A stretch of DNA of 64,000 bases. Source: an uncultured Sulfitobacter sp. Its GTDB lineage: Bacteria > Pseudomonadota > Alphaproteobacteria > Rhodobacterales > Rhodobacteraceae. The position numbers were made by a program, and so were the translations under genes. The stretch is taken from the NCBI RefSeq assembly GCF_947500075.1, contig NZ_CANMQS010000001.1:62001-126000 (forward strand). Direction: 5' to 3'. The notes beneath the pieces are model-generated. The model made no database searches. It was not told the DNA's origin and worked only from the letters and a program-made list of their open reading frames with translations. The number at the start of each line of letters is the position of its first letter. Positions within the stretch are counted from its first letter, which is position 1. This document shows, piece by piece, positions 45,610 to 54,489 of the stretch.

Positions 45610-46005
45610 ATGCTTATTTCTTTCCGCAAAGGCGCACTTGCCTTTGCTGTTGCTGCCACGTTTGCCGGATCTGCCGCGCAGGCTGAAACCCATTCTGTCA
45701 TGATCGTGGATGGCGGGTTCTTCCCGCCGGTTGTCTATGTGCAGCCCGGCGACCAGATCGAATTCGTCAACAGCAGCGATGCGGTGCAAATCATCACCGG
45801 CGACGCGGAAAGCTGGACGTCAGGTGAACTTGACCTTGATGCGACCTATCTGCTGGCCGTGAATGACGAGATGCCAAAGAGCTTTGTCTCGGTTGTTGTT
45901 CAGGGTGAAGAGGACGCAGGCCTAGGCGACGGCGACGATGACATCAGCAACGAAGAGGCGTTTGAGTTGCACGGTGAGTTCACCTTCGAGCCTGCACCGA
46001 TCTAA
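45610..46005 (+). CDS. Exported cupredoxin-like protein without copper ligands
   Basis: A 131-residue exported protein: signal peptide MLISFRKGALAFAVAATFAG... ending AQA-ETH, then a cupredoxin-like beta region (GGFFPPVVYVQPGDQIEFVNSSDAVQIIT). It has no Cys, and the usual His after VN is replaced, so a type-1 copper site cannot form. A very acidic DGDDDISNEE segment follows. RBS AAGGAG precedes the ATG. Function unknown. Confidence 0.6.
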   Translation: MLISFRKGALAFAVAATFAGSAAQAETHSVMIVDGGFFPPVVYVQPGDQIEFVNSSDAVQIITGDAESWTSGELDLDATYLLAVNDEMPKSFVSVVVQGEEDAGLGDGDDDISNEEAFELHGEFTFEPAPI

Positions 46006-46012
46006 AGCAGAC

Positions 46013-46073
46013 CAGACTTTCAATGCTGAACGGCGTCGTGCTTTGGAGGGTACGGCGCCGTTTAGTCTGTGCT
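46013..46073. terminator. Long imperfect hairpin between converging genes
   Basis: AACGGCG (46029-46035) pairs with CGCCGTT (46056-46062), flanked by further partly complementary bases (AGACT/AGTCT). It lies between the stops of the cupredoxin-like and adenylate cyclase genes. Weak U-tract. Confidence 0.45.
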
Positions 46074-46117
46074 GGTGGTGAGCCAATATCACGACCTGCC
46101 ACGCAAACCTTCTCGGC

Positions 46118-47449
46118 TCAGATCTTGTAGACTTCGATGTGCGCATCGCGCCCACGCACTGGGATGGCCCCATGGTAGGTCAATGCCGACCGCACCGCAT
46201 CAAGATGCGCCTGTTCAGCCGCTGCCGCATCGACCAGCGCCGCACTTGCCAGACAATGGCACCCCAGCGCCCGCGTCGCGCCTTCCAGCCGACTGGCGAC
46301 GTTGACCGTATCCCCCAGCACTGCAAACTCCAGCCGGGTCTTGCTGCCGATGTTCCCGATCACCACCGGGCCGTAATGCACCCCGATGGCCAGACTGAGG
46401 GTCGCACCCTGCCCCGGCGCACGTGACACGCGCCACTCCTCAAAAGCCTGATGCATCTCAACCATCGCAGCCAGCGCATTTGACGCATCAGTCTGCGTGG
46501 GTTCAGGCGTGCCGAAGGTCGCCATCAGCCCATCGCCGATAAACTTGTCCAAAGTCCCGTTGTGGCGAAACACGACCTCCGCAAGCAACCCGTGCACAGA
46601 CCGCAAAAGGGCGATTGTCTCCTGCGAGTTGTGTTTCTCCGACCATGAGGTGAAGGCCACCAGATCGGCAAAGAGTACCGCGCAATGGTGCTCGCTGGGC
46701 TGTGAAAACGGCTCGGCCCGCTCGGCGAGCATCTTGGCCGTCGACCTGGAAAAATAGCGCCCGAGGTTCTCACGCTCCCGCCCCAGTCTGGCCTGTCGCA
46801 GCGCCACCGTTCTTGACCGTTTCACCGCCAACGCAAGAAGCCCCGCAACAATCAGCAGCACAACCATTTCCTGAATGCGGGCGGAGACGTCAACGAACGT
46901 GGGTTGCGCGAGATCATCCAGAATGCTGTCCACCCCATCGGGCGATTGCGGCATCCAGATCGTATCCGGCAACATCAAGATCCAGATCAGGCCCAGGCTC
47001 CAGCTGAGCGCAGCCGAAAATCCGCCCCACAATACCAGACTGGGTTTGTAGACATAGGTCAGCCCCGCAAGTAGGACGAAAAAGAACGGGAACACGCCGA
47101 ACCGGAAGATCAGTTGCGGCGGTGAATCGAACGGCAACAGGGGATTGGGGTACAGGATCGTGAAGGTCAGCAAGATCGCATCGAGGGACACAAAGGCATA
47201 TTGATGCCACGGTCTGCCCCAGTCAGATTTCGCAACGAACCAGGCCCCCCACCCCAGCACCGCAAAGACGACCAACAGCACATAGGTGAACAACGGTCCC
47301 GGCCAGGGCACCATATAGGTTGAGAGAGGGGCAATCAGGCAAAGCGCAATCGTCCGCCCGATCATCGCGGTCTTTTGCGCGGCAAGCTCTTCTGATCTCA
47401 GGGAATGCTGGCTGTCTGCGACATCCGTGTCACCGTTGCTGTTGTGCAC
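46118..47449 (-). CDS. Membrane-bound class III adenylate/guanylate cyclase
   Basis: A 443-residue protein with six hydrophobic segments in the first half and a class III cyclase domain (about residues 255-440): metal-binding Asp in FADLVAFTSW, FIGDGLMATFG, and GVHYGPVVIGNIGSKTRLEFAVLGDTVNVASRLE. It makes cAMP (or cGMP). The start is GTG 47449 with AAGGA eight bases upstream. No effector gene is adjacent. Confidence 0.87.
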   Translation of the reverse strand: MHNSNGDTDVADSQHSLRSEELAAQKTAMIGRTIALCLIAPLSTYMVPWPGPLFTYVLLVVFAVLGWGAWFVAKSDWGRPWHQYAFVSLDAILLTFTILYPNPLLPFDSPPQLIFRFGVFPFFFVLLAGLTYVYKPSLVLWGGFSAALSWSLGLIWILMLPDTIWMPQSPDGVDSILDDLAQPTFVDVSARIQEMVVLLIVAGLLALAVKRSRTVALRQARLGRERENLGRYFSRSTAKMLAERAEPFSQPSEHHCAVLFADLVAFTSWSEKHNSQETIALLRSVHGLLAEVVFRHNGTLDKFIGDGLMATFGTPEPTQTDASNALAAMVEMHQAFEEWRVSRAPGQGATLSLAIGVHYGPVVIGNIGSKTRLEFAVLGDTVNVASRLEGATRALGCHCLASAALVDAAAAEQAHLDAVRSALTYHGAIPVRGRDAHIEVYKI

Positions 47450-47538
47450 GTCTTACATCCTTGGGCTGAACAGAATTGCCGGGTTTGGCTTACAGATGGA
47501 ACGTAAGCACGCAGCCCTTCCGTCGGAATATGTCTTCG

Positions 47539-48201
47539 TCACAAAGGTTCAATCAGTTCCGGCCCGGACGCCCGGTTGGAGTTCACCGCCCGGTCAACCC
47601 GGTGCCAGTGCAACTGATCCTCTGAGCCTGCCTTCATCAGCAGTGCAGCGCCCTTGCCCGCCTCGCCCAGCCACAGCGGCCAGTCATCCTGCTCAAGTAT
47701 CACGGGCTGGCGGTGGTGGATGGCCTGCATGGCGGCATTGGCGCCTGTGGTGACGATGGCGCAGGTGCGAATGGCAGTGCCGTCGGGATCCGTCCAGTCT
47801 TGCCAGACGGACGCAAAGGCGATGGGCGCGCCATCACTGCGGGTGATGTACCACGGGTCCCGCCCACCTTCCGCGTCCTTGGTCCATTCATAGAACCCGG
47901 TCGCAACGATCAATCCCCGTCGCGCACGGGCGGCCGCCCGGAACGCAGGTTTTTCCGCAATCGTTTCGGAGCGCGCATTGATCAGCAGCGGCCCGCCATT
48001 TGGCTTCTTGTACCAAGTCGGAATAAACCCCCAGCGCATCGCCTGAAGGCGCCGCGCCCCTCCGTCACTGGTGACAACATGCACAGAATTGGTGGGGCAA
48101 ACGTTGTAGTTCTCCCCCGTGGGCAGGTCATTGTCCGGAGACGCCGCAAAGAGCTGCACCATCGCGTCTGGTGGCAGGGTAACGGCCATACGTCCACACA
48201 T
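47539..48201 (-). CDS. SOS response-associated peptidase (SRAP/HMCES, YedK-like)
   Basis: A 220-residue SRAP protein that crosslinks to abasic sites in single-stranded DNA. The essential Cys2 (MCGR), the Asn of INARSET, the Glu of GFYEW and the His of HHRQPVIL are all present. ATG 48201 is required to expose Cys2; GGGGAG precedes it, and the longer upstream frame would bury it. Confidence 0.9.
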   Translation of the reverse strand: MCGRMAVTLPPDAMVQLFAASPDNDLPTGENYNVCPTNSVHVVTSDGGARRLQAMRWGFIPTWYKKPNGGPLLINARSETIAEKPAFRAAARARRGLIVATGFYEWTKDAEGGRDPWYITRSDGAPIAFASVWQDWTDPDGTAIRTCAIVTTGANAAMQAIHHRQPVILEQDDWPLWLGEAGKGAALLMKAGSEDQLHWHRVDRAVNSNRASGPELIEPL

Positions 48202-48408
48202 ATCAGCGCTCCCCTCGCGGCACATGGTGCAGCCTGATCCACCGACCCGCAGTCAGAACGCCATGAATGCAGCGACGTTCCTGCGCGTAGGGGGCGGGCA
48301 ATCTTTGCAAACCATTCGGCAACGGTCGGGTCATGTGGGGTCTCTCGGCGATGTTCAGGCCCCTACTGTGTCGCAGAAAACCACAACTGAAAACCCGGCG
48401 CGCCCAAA

Positions 48409-48439
48409 TGGCCTCTGCCCGTGGAACGGACAGAGGCCA
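48409..48439 (-). terminator. Hairpin downstream of the hydrolase gene
   Basis: TGGCCTCTG and CAGAGGCCA form a 9-bp stem with a 13-nt loop, 12 bp beyond the stop of the minus-strand hydrolase; ATTT follows on that strand. The remaining 48202-48408 bases hold no visible gene. Confidence 0.5.
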
Positions 48440-48451
48440 GGGTCAACCGGT

Positions 48452-49504
48452 CTAGTTTGCCAAGCCAGCCTCCCCGCCACCAAAGCTTGCAAGGACTTCC
48501 CGCAGGATCATGGCCTGATGCGCTTCACGTGCCGCCCCGCCTTGCTGGCAAATGATCTCATCGCCGGGTTCCTCTTCGGCAAGGATCGCCTCTGCTCCCG
48601 GATTACAAACCCCGAGAAAATCAAAATGCGACAGGGTTTCTGATTCGAGATAGCGGGTGGTCTGCGCAGGCAGATGCCGCACGAGGGTGCGCGATTCAAG
48701 GTCCAGATCAAGACCGGAGGTCGCAAGCGGCGCGCCGAAGACCAGCATCGGGGTGTCGATGGCCGCAAGGCTGCTTTCGGAGAAACTCTGGGTGCCGCCC
48801 AGATCAAAGACCGCAAAGCCCCGGATGCGCGGATCGGACAGGTCCTGCTCCATCTGTGCGACGTCCTGCGGTGTCTGGGCCACGTTCCAGCGCTCGAAGA
48901 CGCCGCAAACCAGTTCCCCGACAGCGCTGCTGCACTTGGCGCGGTAGCCCGCTGCGTCAAACCGCCCGCCAGCCAGCGCCACAGCGGTGAAACCGCCCAG
49001 CGAATGCCCGGCCATATAGATGCGGTCGGCATCCACCTGCGCGGACAGGTCGGGATCGGACAACATGTGATCAATCAGCCGGGAGATGTCGCGGGGCCGA
49101 TCCCACAACATCCGCGCCTGATCCGCATCGCGCATCCACGTGGATGTGCCCGGATGGTGGATGGCGGCCACGATGAACCCCGCATCCACCAGCCCATCGG
49201 CCAGCCAGCTTTGGTTCATCGCGTTGCCGTACATGCCATGCGACAGCACGACCAGCGGGCGCTGGCCGGGCATCGGCGGCGCATCCGCAATGGCGCTGAT
49301 CCCCTTCCAGACCGCGTTGCCGTGATGGATCTCCGCCCCTTCGGTCTGCGCGGTGGGATACCACACGAACCCGTCCAGCGGCCTGTCGGTGCGCGCATCC
49401 GTGACGCTCAATGGCGCAAGCCCGGTTTCAACGTTTTCCGCCGCGGCCAGTGTAGAGGCGGCCATGCTCAGGCTCAAAGCGGCGATGTGCAGATAATGTC
49501 TCAT
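48452..49504 (-). CDS. Exported alpha/beta hydrolase (dienelactone hydrolase/PAF-acetylhydrolase-like)
   Basis: A 350-residue exported hydrolase: signal peptide starting MRHYLHIAALSLSMAAS and ending near LAAA, nucleophile elbow MAGHSLGGFTAVAL, Asp in the AVFDLGGT to MLVFGA region and His in LSHFDFLG. A lipase/esterase of unknown substrate. It is divergent from an AraC-type gene, which may regulate it. Confidence 0.83.
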   Translation of the reverse strand: MRHYLHIAALSLSMAASTLAAAENVETGLAPLSVTDARTDRPLDGFVWYPTAQTEGAEIHHGNAVWKGISAIADAPPMPGQRPLVVLSHGMYGNAMNQSWLADGLVDAGFIVAAIHHPGTSTWMRDADQARMLWDRPRDISRLIDHMLSDPDLSAQVDADRIYMAGHSLGGFTAVALAGGRFDAAGYRAKCSSAVGELVCGVFERWNVAQTPQDVAQMEQDLSDPRIRGFAVFDLGGTQSFSESSLAAIDTPMLVFGAPLATSGLDLDLESRTLVRHLPAQTTRYLESETLSHFDFLGVCNPGAEAILAEEEPGDEIICQQGGAAREAHQAMILREVLASFGGGEAGLAN

Positions 49505-49633
49505 GTCCCATTCCTTTCTTGGGGTGGCGATGACATTGATCTCGGCTATGATCTCAATCCAAACAATGACTTGAGCCGTCCAAACCTGTCCTGCATCACG
49601 TTCGAGGACATCCCATGCGCAAAGGAGGACAGA

Positions 49634-50677
49634 TTGGGACAGCAAATGACCAGTATTCCGCTGCCAATGCTGTCCGCACTGCTGTGTCTGGCGGTTGCGG
49701 TATTGATGCTGCGGCTGGATCTGGGGCGGCCAGCGGCAGGACGATTCTTTGCCGCCCTCTTCGCGGTCTTCGCGGTCGAGGCGGTGCTGGTGGGTTTGCG
49801 GTTCGGCTATGGCTTTGACAGGCTAATCGGGCTTCAGGGGATGCTGCCGCTTTTTGTCGGGCCGCTGATGTATCTAGGATTTCTCAGCCTTGCATTGGAA
49901 GGGCCCGCTCTGCGCCGGGCGATGTTGGGGCATCTGGGGGCTGCGGTCGCCGTGAACGTGGTGGTGGTTCTGCCCCTTGTCAGCCTGACCGCCAAGGATG
50001 GCGCGATCATGGGCAGCTATCTGGTTTATCTTGTCCTGATGATCCTGCTGTGGCGCCGGGGGCCGGATCACCTGATCCATGCCCGGCTCGACATCGCGCC
50101 CCATGTGACGCGGTGGATGGTGTCGGCGGCGGGGCTTCTGGCGGTGATCATGCTGATGGACACCGCCATCGCGCTCAGCTTTGCAGTGGGGCAAGGCACG
50201 CAGGCGGCAGTGATGATCTCCTATGGATCGGTGGTGCTGATCGGGGTGCTGTTGATCACACTGGTGAGCCTGCCCGGCCTGATGGCCGCCCGTCCCGTGG
50301 CCACCGCCCGCCCACCGGAACCTGCACCGGAAGACGACAGCGCAGCGGTGGTCCAGGACGCCCGCGTGCTGCTGACCCGCACGCAACTCTACCTCGATCC
50401 CGACCTGTCGGTACAGCGCCTCGCCCGGCGGATGCAACTGCCCGAACGCAAGCTATCGGTGGCGATCAATCAGGTGGAAGGCATCAACGTCTCGCAATTC
50501 GTGAACGGTTTCCGTCTGGCGCATGCCGCGGATCTGTTGCGCGGCACCGATGACAGCGTGGCCCGGATCATGGCGCAGTCCGGGTTCCTGACCCGCTCCA
50601 ACTTCTATCGTGAATTCACGCGGGTTTATGGCATGTCCCCTGCGCAATACCGCACGTCGGACACAGATTGGGACTGA
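49634..50677 (+). CDS. AraC-family regulator with membrane-spanning N-terminal domain
   Basis: A 347-residue protein with seven or so hydrophobic segments in residues 5-220 and a C-terminal AraC helix-turn-helix (LSVQRLARRMQLPERKLSVAIN ... GFLTRSNFYREFTRVYGMSP). This is the layout of membrane-tethered AraC regulators. TTG 49634 is chosen because AGGAGG ends five bases upstream; ATG 49646 is the alternative. A much longer frame open to 48674 is antisense to the hydrolase and rejected. Confidence 0.82.
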   Translation: MGQQMTSIPLPMLSALLCLAVAVLMLRLDLGRPAAGRFFAALFAVFAVEAVLVGLRFGYGFDRLIGLQGMLPLFVGPLMYLGFLSLALEGPALRRAMLGHLGAAVAVNVVVVLPLVSLTAKDGAIMGSYLVYLVLMILLWRRGPDHLIHARLDIAPHVTRWMVSAAGLLAVIMLMDTAIALSFAVGQGTQAAVMISYGSVVLIGVLLITLVSLPGLMAARPVATARPPEPAPEDDSAAVVQDARVLLTRTQLYLDPDLSVQRLARRMQLPERKLSVAINQVEGINVSQFVNGFRLAHAADLLRGTDDSVARIMAQSGFLTRSNFYREFTRVYGMSPAQYRTSDTDWD

Positions 50678-50684
50678 CATGAAA

Positions 50685-50710
50685 AGGGCGCTGCCCGGCG
50701 GCAGCGCCCT
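50685..50710. terminator. Bidirectional terminator hairpin
   Basis: AGGGCGCTGCC and GGCAGCGCCCT form a perfect 11-bp stem with a CGGC loop between the converging araC-type and 5'-nucleotidase genes. AAAA precedes it, giving a U-tract for the minus-strand transcript. Confidence 0.78.
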
Positions 50711-50733
50711 CTGAACCCTGATAACGAAAGGGA

Positions 50734-52290
50734 TTACTTGACGGTGATACGACCATCCGTAAACGGTTTGTAGGGCGCATTGTCTGCCAGATACTCCGCC
50801 GTCACATCCGCCAGATCAGGACCGAAGTCGTACGCGTTCTGCGCGGTCTTGAACATGGCATACCCGTCGCCGCCGTTGCGCACGTAATTGTTGCTCACCA
50901 CGCCATAGACCTTGTCCATCTCAATGGGCGCACCACCCACCATCACATCACTGACCCGGCTGCCCGCGTCGGCGGAAGCGTCAAAGGCAAATGTCATGCC
51001 CGCAACCTGCGGGAAGCGGCCCGCACCTTCTTCCACCTGGCTCACACCATTCTCAAGCGCCGCGACCAGCACCTCACCTGTCACCTGAAAGGTCGACAGC
51101 GTGTTCTGAAACGGCAGCACCGTCAGGACTTCACCCATGGTCACTTCGCCCGCATCAATGGAGGCACGGATGCCGCCCCCGTTCTGGATCGCGACCTGAA
51201 TGCCCTGATCGGCCACCCGTGCCAGCATCGCGTCGGCAATCAGCGTGCCCATGGAACACTCCTGCGCCCGGCAAACCGCGCGGTCACCGCCCAGCGGCTC
51301 TTCGATGGAGGTGACAACCTTGGAGCGGATTTCCTCCAGCGGTTTCGCCGCTTCGGCAATCCGCGCCACGGTGCCTGCGTCTTCGGTCACTGCCGCATCC
51401 AGCACCATCGGCTCCCCGGTGGCGGCGGTGATGTTGCCCGCGTCGTCAAATGTAACATCCAGCGCGCCCAGGAACTTGCCGTAGGCATAAGCCTGCACAA
51501 TGGCTGTATTCCCGACCATGGTCGGATAGGGCCCTGACGCGCGGTCATTGGTGTTGCTCAACAGCGTGTTGGAGTGGCCCCCGACGATCACATCAACGCC
51601 CGTCGTCTCAGCCGCAACCCGCTGGTCCACGCCGTAGCCAGAGTGGCTGAGGACGATGATCTTGTTCACGCCCTCTGCGGTCAGCTTGTCGACCTCCCCC
51701 TGCACAGCAGCAACCGGATCGGAGAACGTGATGTTGTCCCCCGGAGAGGCCAGCTCATCCGTGTCTTCCGGCGTGAGGCCAATGAGCCCCAGCTTTTCAC
51801 CGCCCCGCTCGATCACAGTGGATTTGGCCAATGTATCCGCCAGCAGCGGCTCGGCAGAGACATCGGCGTTGGACATCAGCACCGGAAAATCAACCGCAGA
51901 CATGAAGCCTGCCAGCACCTCTGGACCATCGTCGAATTCGTGGTTGCCCACAGTCATCGCATCATAGCCCATCTTGTTCATCATCTCAGCGGCGAGCTTA
52001 CCTTTGTAATAGGTGTAGAACAGTGTGCCCTGAAACTGGTCTCCGCCATCCACGAGGATGGCGTTGTTGGTCTTGGCCCGTGCATCGGCGATGGCGGTCA
52101 CAAGACGACCGGAGCCACCGAAACACTTGCCTTCCCCGTTATCCTCGGCAGAACAGGGGCCGTCGTATTTGCTGATCGGCTCAAATCGGGCGTGGAAATC
52201 GTTGGTGTGCAGGATCGTCAGCTTGTACTCGGCGGCGGCCATGCCTGCGCTCAGGGCAAGGGCGGCGGTTGCTGTCATGAAGTGTTTCAT
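50734..52290 (-). CDS. Periplasmic 5'-nucleotidase / 2',3'-cyclic phosphodiesterase family
   Basis: A 518-residue exported metallophosphoesterase with signal peptide ending MAAA. The N-terminal calcineurin-like domain has ILHTNDFHARFEP, VDGGDQFQGT, VGNHEFDDG, VLSHSGYG and GGHSNTLL (metal ligands and catalytic His). The C-terminal nucleotidase domain has NGGGIRASIDAG and ends GDGYAMFK. It releases phosphate or nucleosides from nucleotides in the periplasm. Confidence 0.92.
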   Translation of the reverse strand: MKHFMTATAALALSAGMAAAEYKLTILHTNDFHARFEPISKYDGPCSAEDNGEGKCFGGSGRLVTAIADARAKTNNAILVDGGDQFQGTLFYTYYKGKLAAEMMNKMGYDAMTVGNHEFDDGPEVLAGFMSAVDFPVLMSNADVSAEPLLADTLAKSTVIERGGEKLGLIGLTPEDTDELASPGDNITFSDPVAAVQGEVDKLTAEGVNKIIVLSHSGYGVDQRVAAETTGVDVIVGGHSNTLLSNTNDRASGPYPTMVGNTAIVQAYAYGKFLGALDVTFDDAGNITAATGEPMVLDAAVTEDAGTVARIAEAAKPLEEIRSKVVTSIEEPLGGDRAVCRAQECSMGTLIADAMLARVADQGIQVAIQNGGGIRASIDAGEVTMGEVLTVLPFQNTLSTFQVTGEVLVAALENGVSQVEEGAGRFPQVAGMTFAFDASADAGSRVSDVMVGGAPIEMDKVYGVVSNNYVRNGGDGYAMFKTAQNAYDFGPDLADVTAEYLADNAPYKPFTDGRITVK

Positions 52291-52418
52291 GTCTTGGGGC
52301 TCCCGTTGGTTTTATCTGATGCTGCATGGTGGCGCGCTGTGCACGTGGAGTCAAAGCGGATGTTGCGGCAACTGATCGGTTCTTGACCCCTGCCCAATCC
52401 GCAGGCATCACACGCCCC

Positions 52419-52769
52419 ATGCTGATATACAAAATCCTTCGCGGCCCCGAATGGGCTGCCTTGCGCAAAGACGGGGAAACCGACGGCGCGCCGATTGATC
52501 TGGCCGATGGCTACGTGCATTTCTCAACCGCGACGCAGGCGGCGGAAACAGCGGCCAAGCATTTCGGGGGTGCGGACGACCTGATGCTGGTTGCGGTCGA
52601 CATTGACCGCCTTGGGGAGGCGCTGAAGTGGGAAGTTTCCCGTGGTGGTGCCGAATTCCCGCACCTTTACGCCAAGCTCAAGCTCGACGATGTCGCCTGG
52701 GCCCAACCCCTGCCGGTGCAGGACGGTGTGCACCAGTTTCCCCCTGGTCTGGAAGAGGCCAGCACGTGA
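52419..52769 (+). CDS. DUF952 protein
   Basis: A 116-residue DUF952 protein, recognised by the IYKILRGPEWAAL start, DGYVHFSTATQAAETAAKHF and a late FPHLYAKL. Structures of the family resemble ADP-ribosyltransferase/glutathione-type folds, but the function is unknown. It is coupled to the DUF1330 gene by a GTGA overlap and so to pyrD. Confidence 0.8.
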   Translation: MLIYKILRGPEWAALRKDGETDGAPIDLADGYVHFSTATQAAETAAKHFGGADDLMLVAVDIDRLGEALKWEVSRGGAEFPHLYAKLKLDDVAWAQPLPVQDGVHQFPPGLEEAST

Positions 52770-53197
52770 CCGGCTACATCGACCCCGACCGCGCACAGTT
52801 TGAAGCCTTCAAGGCGCTGGACCGCGACACGCCAATTGAAATGCTCAACCTTGTCGCCTTCAACGATCTGGCCAATTACCCCGGCGATCACGAACTTGCC
52901 CGCGACGGGCTGACAGGCACACAGGCCTATGCGTCCTACGGCGCGCAGACCGCCACCATCCTCCAGCGCGTCGGCGGAGAGATCATCTGGCGCGCAGGAT
53001 TTGAATGCACCCTCATCGGCCCGGCGGATGAAGCGTGGGACGCAATGTTCATCGCGCGCTATCCCAACGCCCGCGCTTTCCTCGCGATGGTCACCGATCC
53101 CGACTACCAAAATGCCGTTGTGCACCGCCAGGCCGCCGTGCGCACCTCGCGCCTGATCCGCACCAAAGGCAACGCACCCGGAGCGGCCTTCGGATGA
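52766..53197 (+). CDS. DUF1330-type protein
   Basis: A 143-residue protein of the dimeric alpha-beta barrel type, with [11 protein letters not shown] and [25 protein letters not shown]. The GTG start overlaps the DUF952 stop, and its TGA overlaps the pyrD ATG. Function unknown; the coupling to pyrD is probably for expression. Confidence 0.78.
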   Translation: MTGYIDPDRAQFEAFKALDRDTPIEMLNLVAFNDLANYPGDHELARDGLTGTQAYASYGAQTATILQRVGGEIIWRAGFECTLIGPADEAWDAMFIARYPNARAFLAMVTDPDYQNAVVHRQAAVRTSRLIRTKGNAPGAAFG

Positions 53198-54240
53198 ACG
53201 CGCTGATGGAGCGTCTGGGCCTGACCGCCCTGCGCCAGATCGACCCCGAGCGCGCCCATGGTCTGGCGATCCGTGCCTTGCAGATGGGGCTGACACCGAC
53301 ACCCGGCCCGGTCACCTCTGAGCGATTGAAAACAACATTGGCGGGACTTGCCCTGCCCAATCCATTGGGTCTTGCCGCTGGTTTTGACAAAAACGCCACG
53401 GCCATCGCCCCCCTGACCCGCGCCGGGTTCGGCTTCGTTGAGGTCGGTGCCGCCACGCCCCTGCCCCAACCCGGCAACCCCCGGCCGCGCCTGTTCCGGC
53501 TGCGCGAGGATGCGGCATCAATCAACCGTTTCGGGTTCAACAATGACGGTGCAGCGGCGATCTGCACACGGTTGGCGGCGCATAAACGCGGGACCGTCCC
53601 CGTGGGGCTGAACCTTGGGGCCAACAAAACCAGCACCGACCGGGCTGCGGATTTCGCGGCTGTAATGGAAGCCGCCCGAGATCACGTGGATTTCGCAACC
53701 GTCAATGTCTCCTCCCCCAACACGGAAAAGCTGCGCGATTTGCAGGGAAAGGCGGCGCTGTCAGGGCTGCTCGAAGGGGTCATGGCCGTGCGCGGGAACA
53801 CGCCGGTGTTTCTGAAAATCTCCCCTGACCTGAGTGATGCGGAACTTGCCGATGTGGCAGATGTCGCCAACACCTCGGGCGTGGCCGCGATCATCACCAC
53901 CAACACGACCCTTGACCGCGACGGCCTGCGCTCGCGCCACAAGGGCGAGGCGGGCGGCCTTGCAGGCAAACCGTTGTTTGAGAAATCCACCCGCGTGCTG
54001 GCGCGGCTCTCCACCCTGACCAACCTGCCGCTCATCGGCGTTGGCGGGATCAGCACCGCGCAAGATGCCTATGACAAGATCTGCGCAGGCGCCTCGGCCT
54101 TGCAACTCTACACCGCGCTTGTCTATGGCGGCCTGTCTCTGGTGCCTGAAATCCTGTCCGGGCTCGAAAACCTGATGGCCCGCGACGGCCACACCACAAT
54201 TGCCGACGCTATGGGCACCCGGACGCAGGATTGGATCTGA
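53194..54240 (+). CDS. pyrD: Dihydroorotate dehydrogenase (quinone), class 2
   Basis: A 348-residue membrane-associated FMN enzyme of pyrimidine synthesis: N-terminal amphipathic region, [21 protein letters not shown], the catalytic-Ser loop [15 protein letters not shown], and the phosphate site [15 protein letters not shown]. Length and motifs are class 2. ATGA overlap with the preceding gene fixes the start. Confidence 0.95.
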   Translation: MNALMERLGLTALRQIDPERAHGLAIRALQMGLTPTPGPVTSERLKTTLAGLALPNPLGLAAGFDKNATAIAPLTRAGFGFVEVGAATPLPQPGNPRPRLFRLREDAASINRFGFNNDGAAAICTRLAAHKRGTVPVGLNLGANKTSTDRAADFAAVMEAARDHVDFATVNVSSPNTEKLRDLQGKAALSGLLEGVMAVRGNTPVFLKISPDLSDAELADVADVANTSGVAAIITTNTTLDRDGLRSRHKGEAGGLAGKPLFEKSTRVLARLSTLTNLPLIGVGGISTAQDAYDKICAGASALQLYTALVYGGLSLVPEILSGLENLMARDGHTTIADAMGTRTQDWI

Positions 54241-54250
54241 CCTTCCCTCT

Positions 54251-54408
54251 GGGCTGGAGCCGCCTTTGCTTGAGCACAGGCAGGACGGAAGGATGGCGGG
54301 TTGCCAAGATGAATCGCCGAGGGCCCCGCTTGCGGGAGACGGCTATTCCTCTTGGGAAGCCGACAGCCTTCCGTCATGACAGGGATCACGCAAAGGCGGG
54401 GCCGGCCC
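54251..54408 (+). ncRNA. Candidate structured non-coding RNA between pyrD and a MATE gene
   Basis: About 158 nt that fold into a closed multibranch structure. An outer stem pairs GGGCUGG with CCGGCCC and CCGCCUUUGC (54260-54269) with GCAAAGGCGG (54390-54399). Inside, GACGGAAGG (54284-54292) pairs with CCUUCCGUC (54367-54375), enclosing a GGCG/CGCC stem, a CCCG-CUUG-CGGG tetraloop hairpin (54325-54336) and a hairpin at 54340-54362. Several pairs are G-U on the plus strand and would be A-C on the minus, so plus is favoured. It starts 10 bases after the pyrD stop and may be a 3' UTR element or an independent RNA. No known family was recognised. Confidence 0.5.
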
Positions 54409-54489
54409 TTCTGGGATGGTGAGCCTGAAGCGCCAAAACAAAAAATGTAATGCGGCGCAGCCGCTCAATCAGATCACTGCGCCACGGGA

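Noticed and set aside
48674..49633. A long open frame leading into the second AraC gene, antisense to the exported hydrolase
   Set aside because: The opposite strand encodes a clear hydrolase with signal peptide and GHSLGG motif, and the AraC gene has its own SD and start at 49634.
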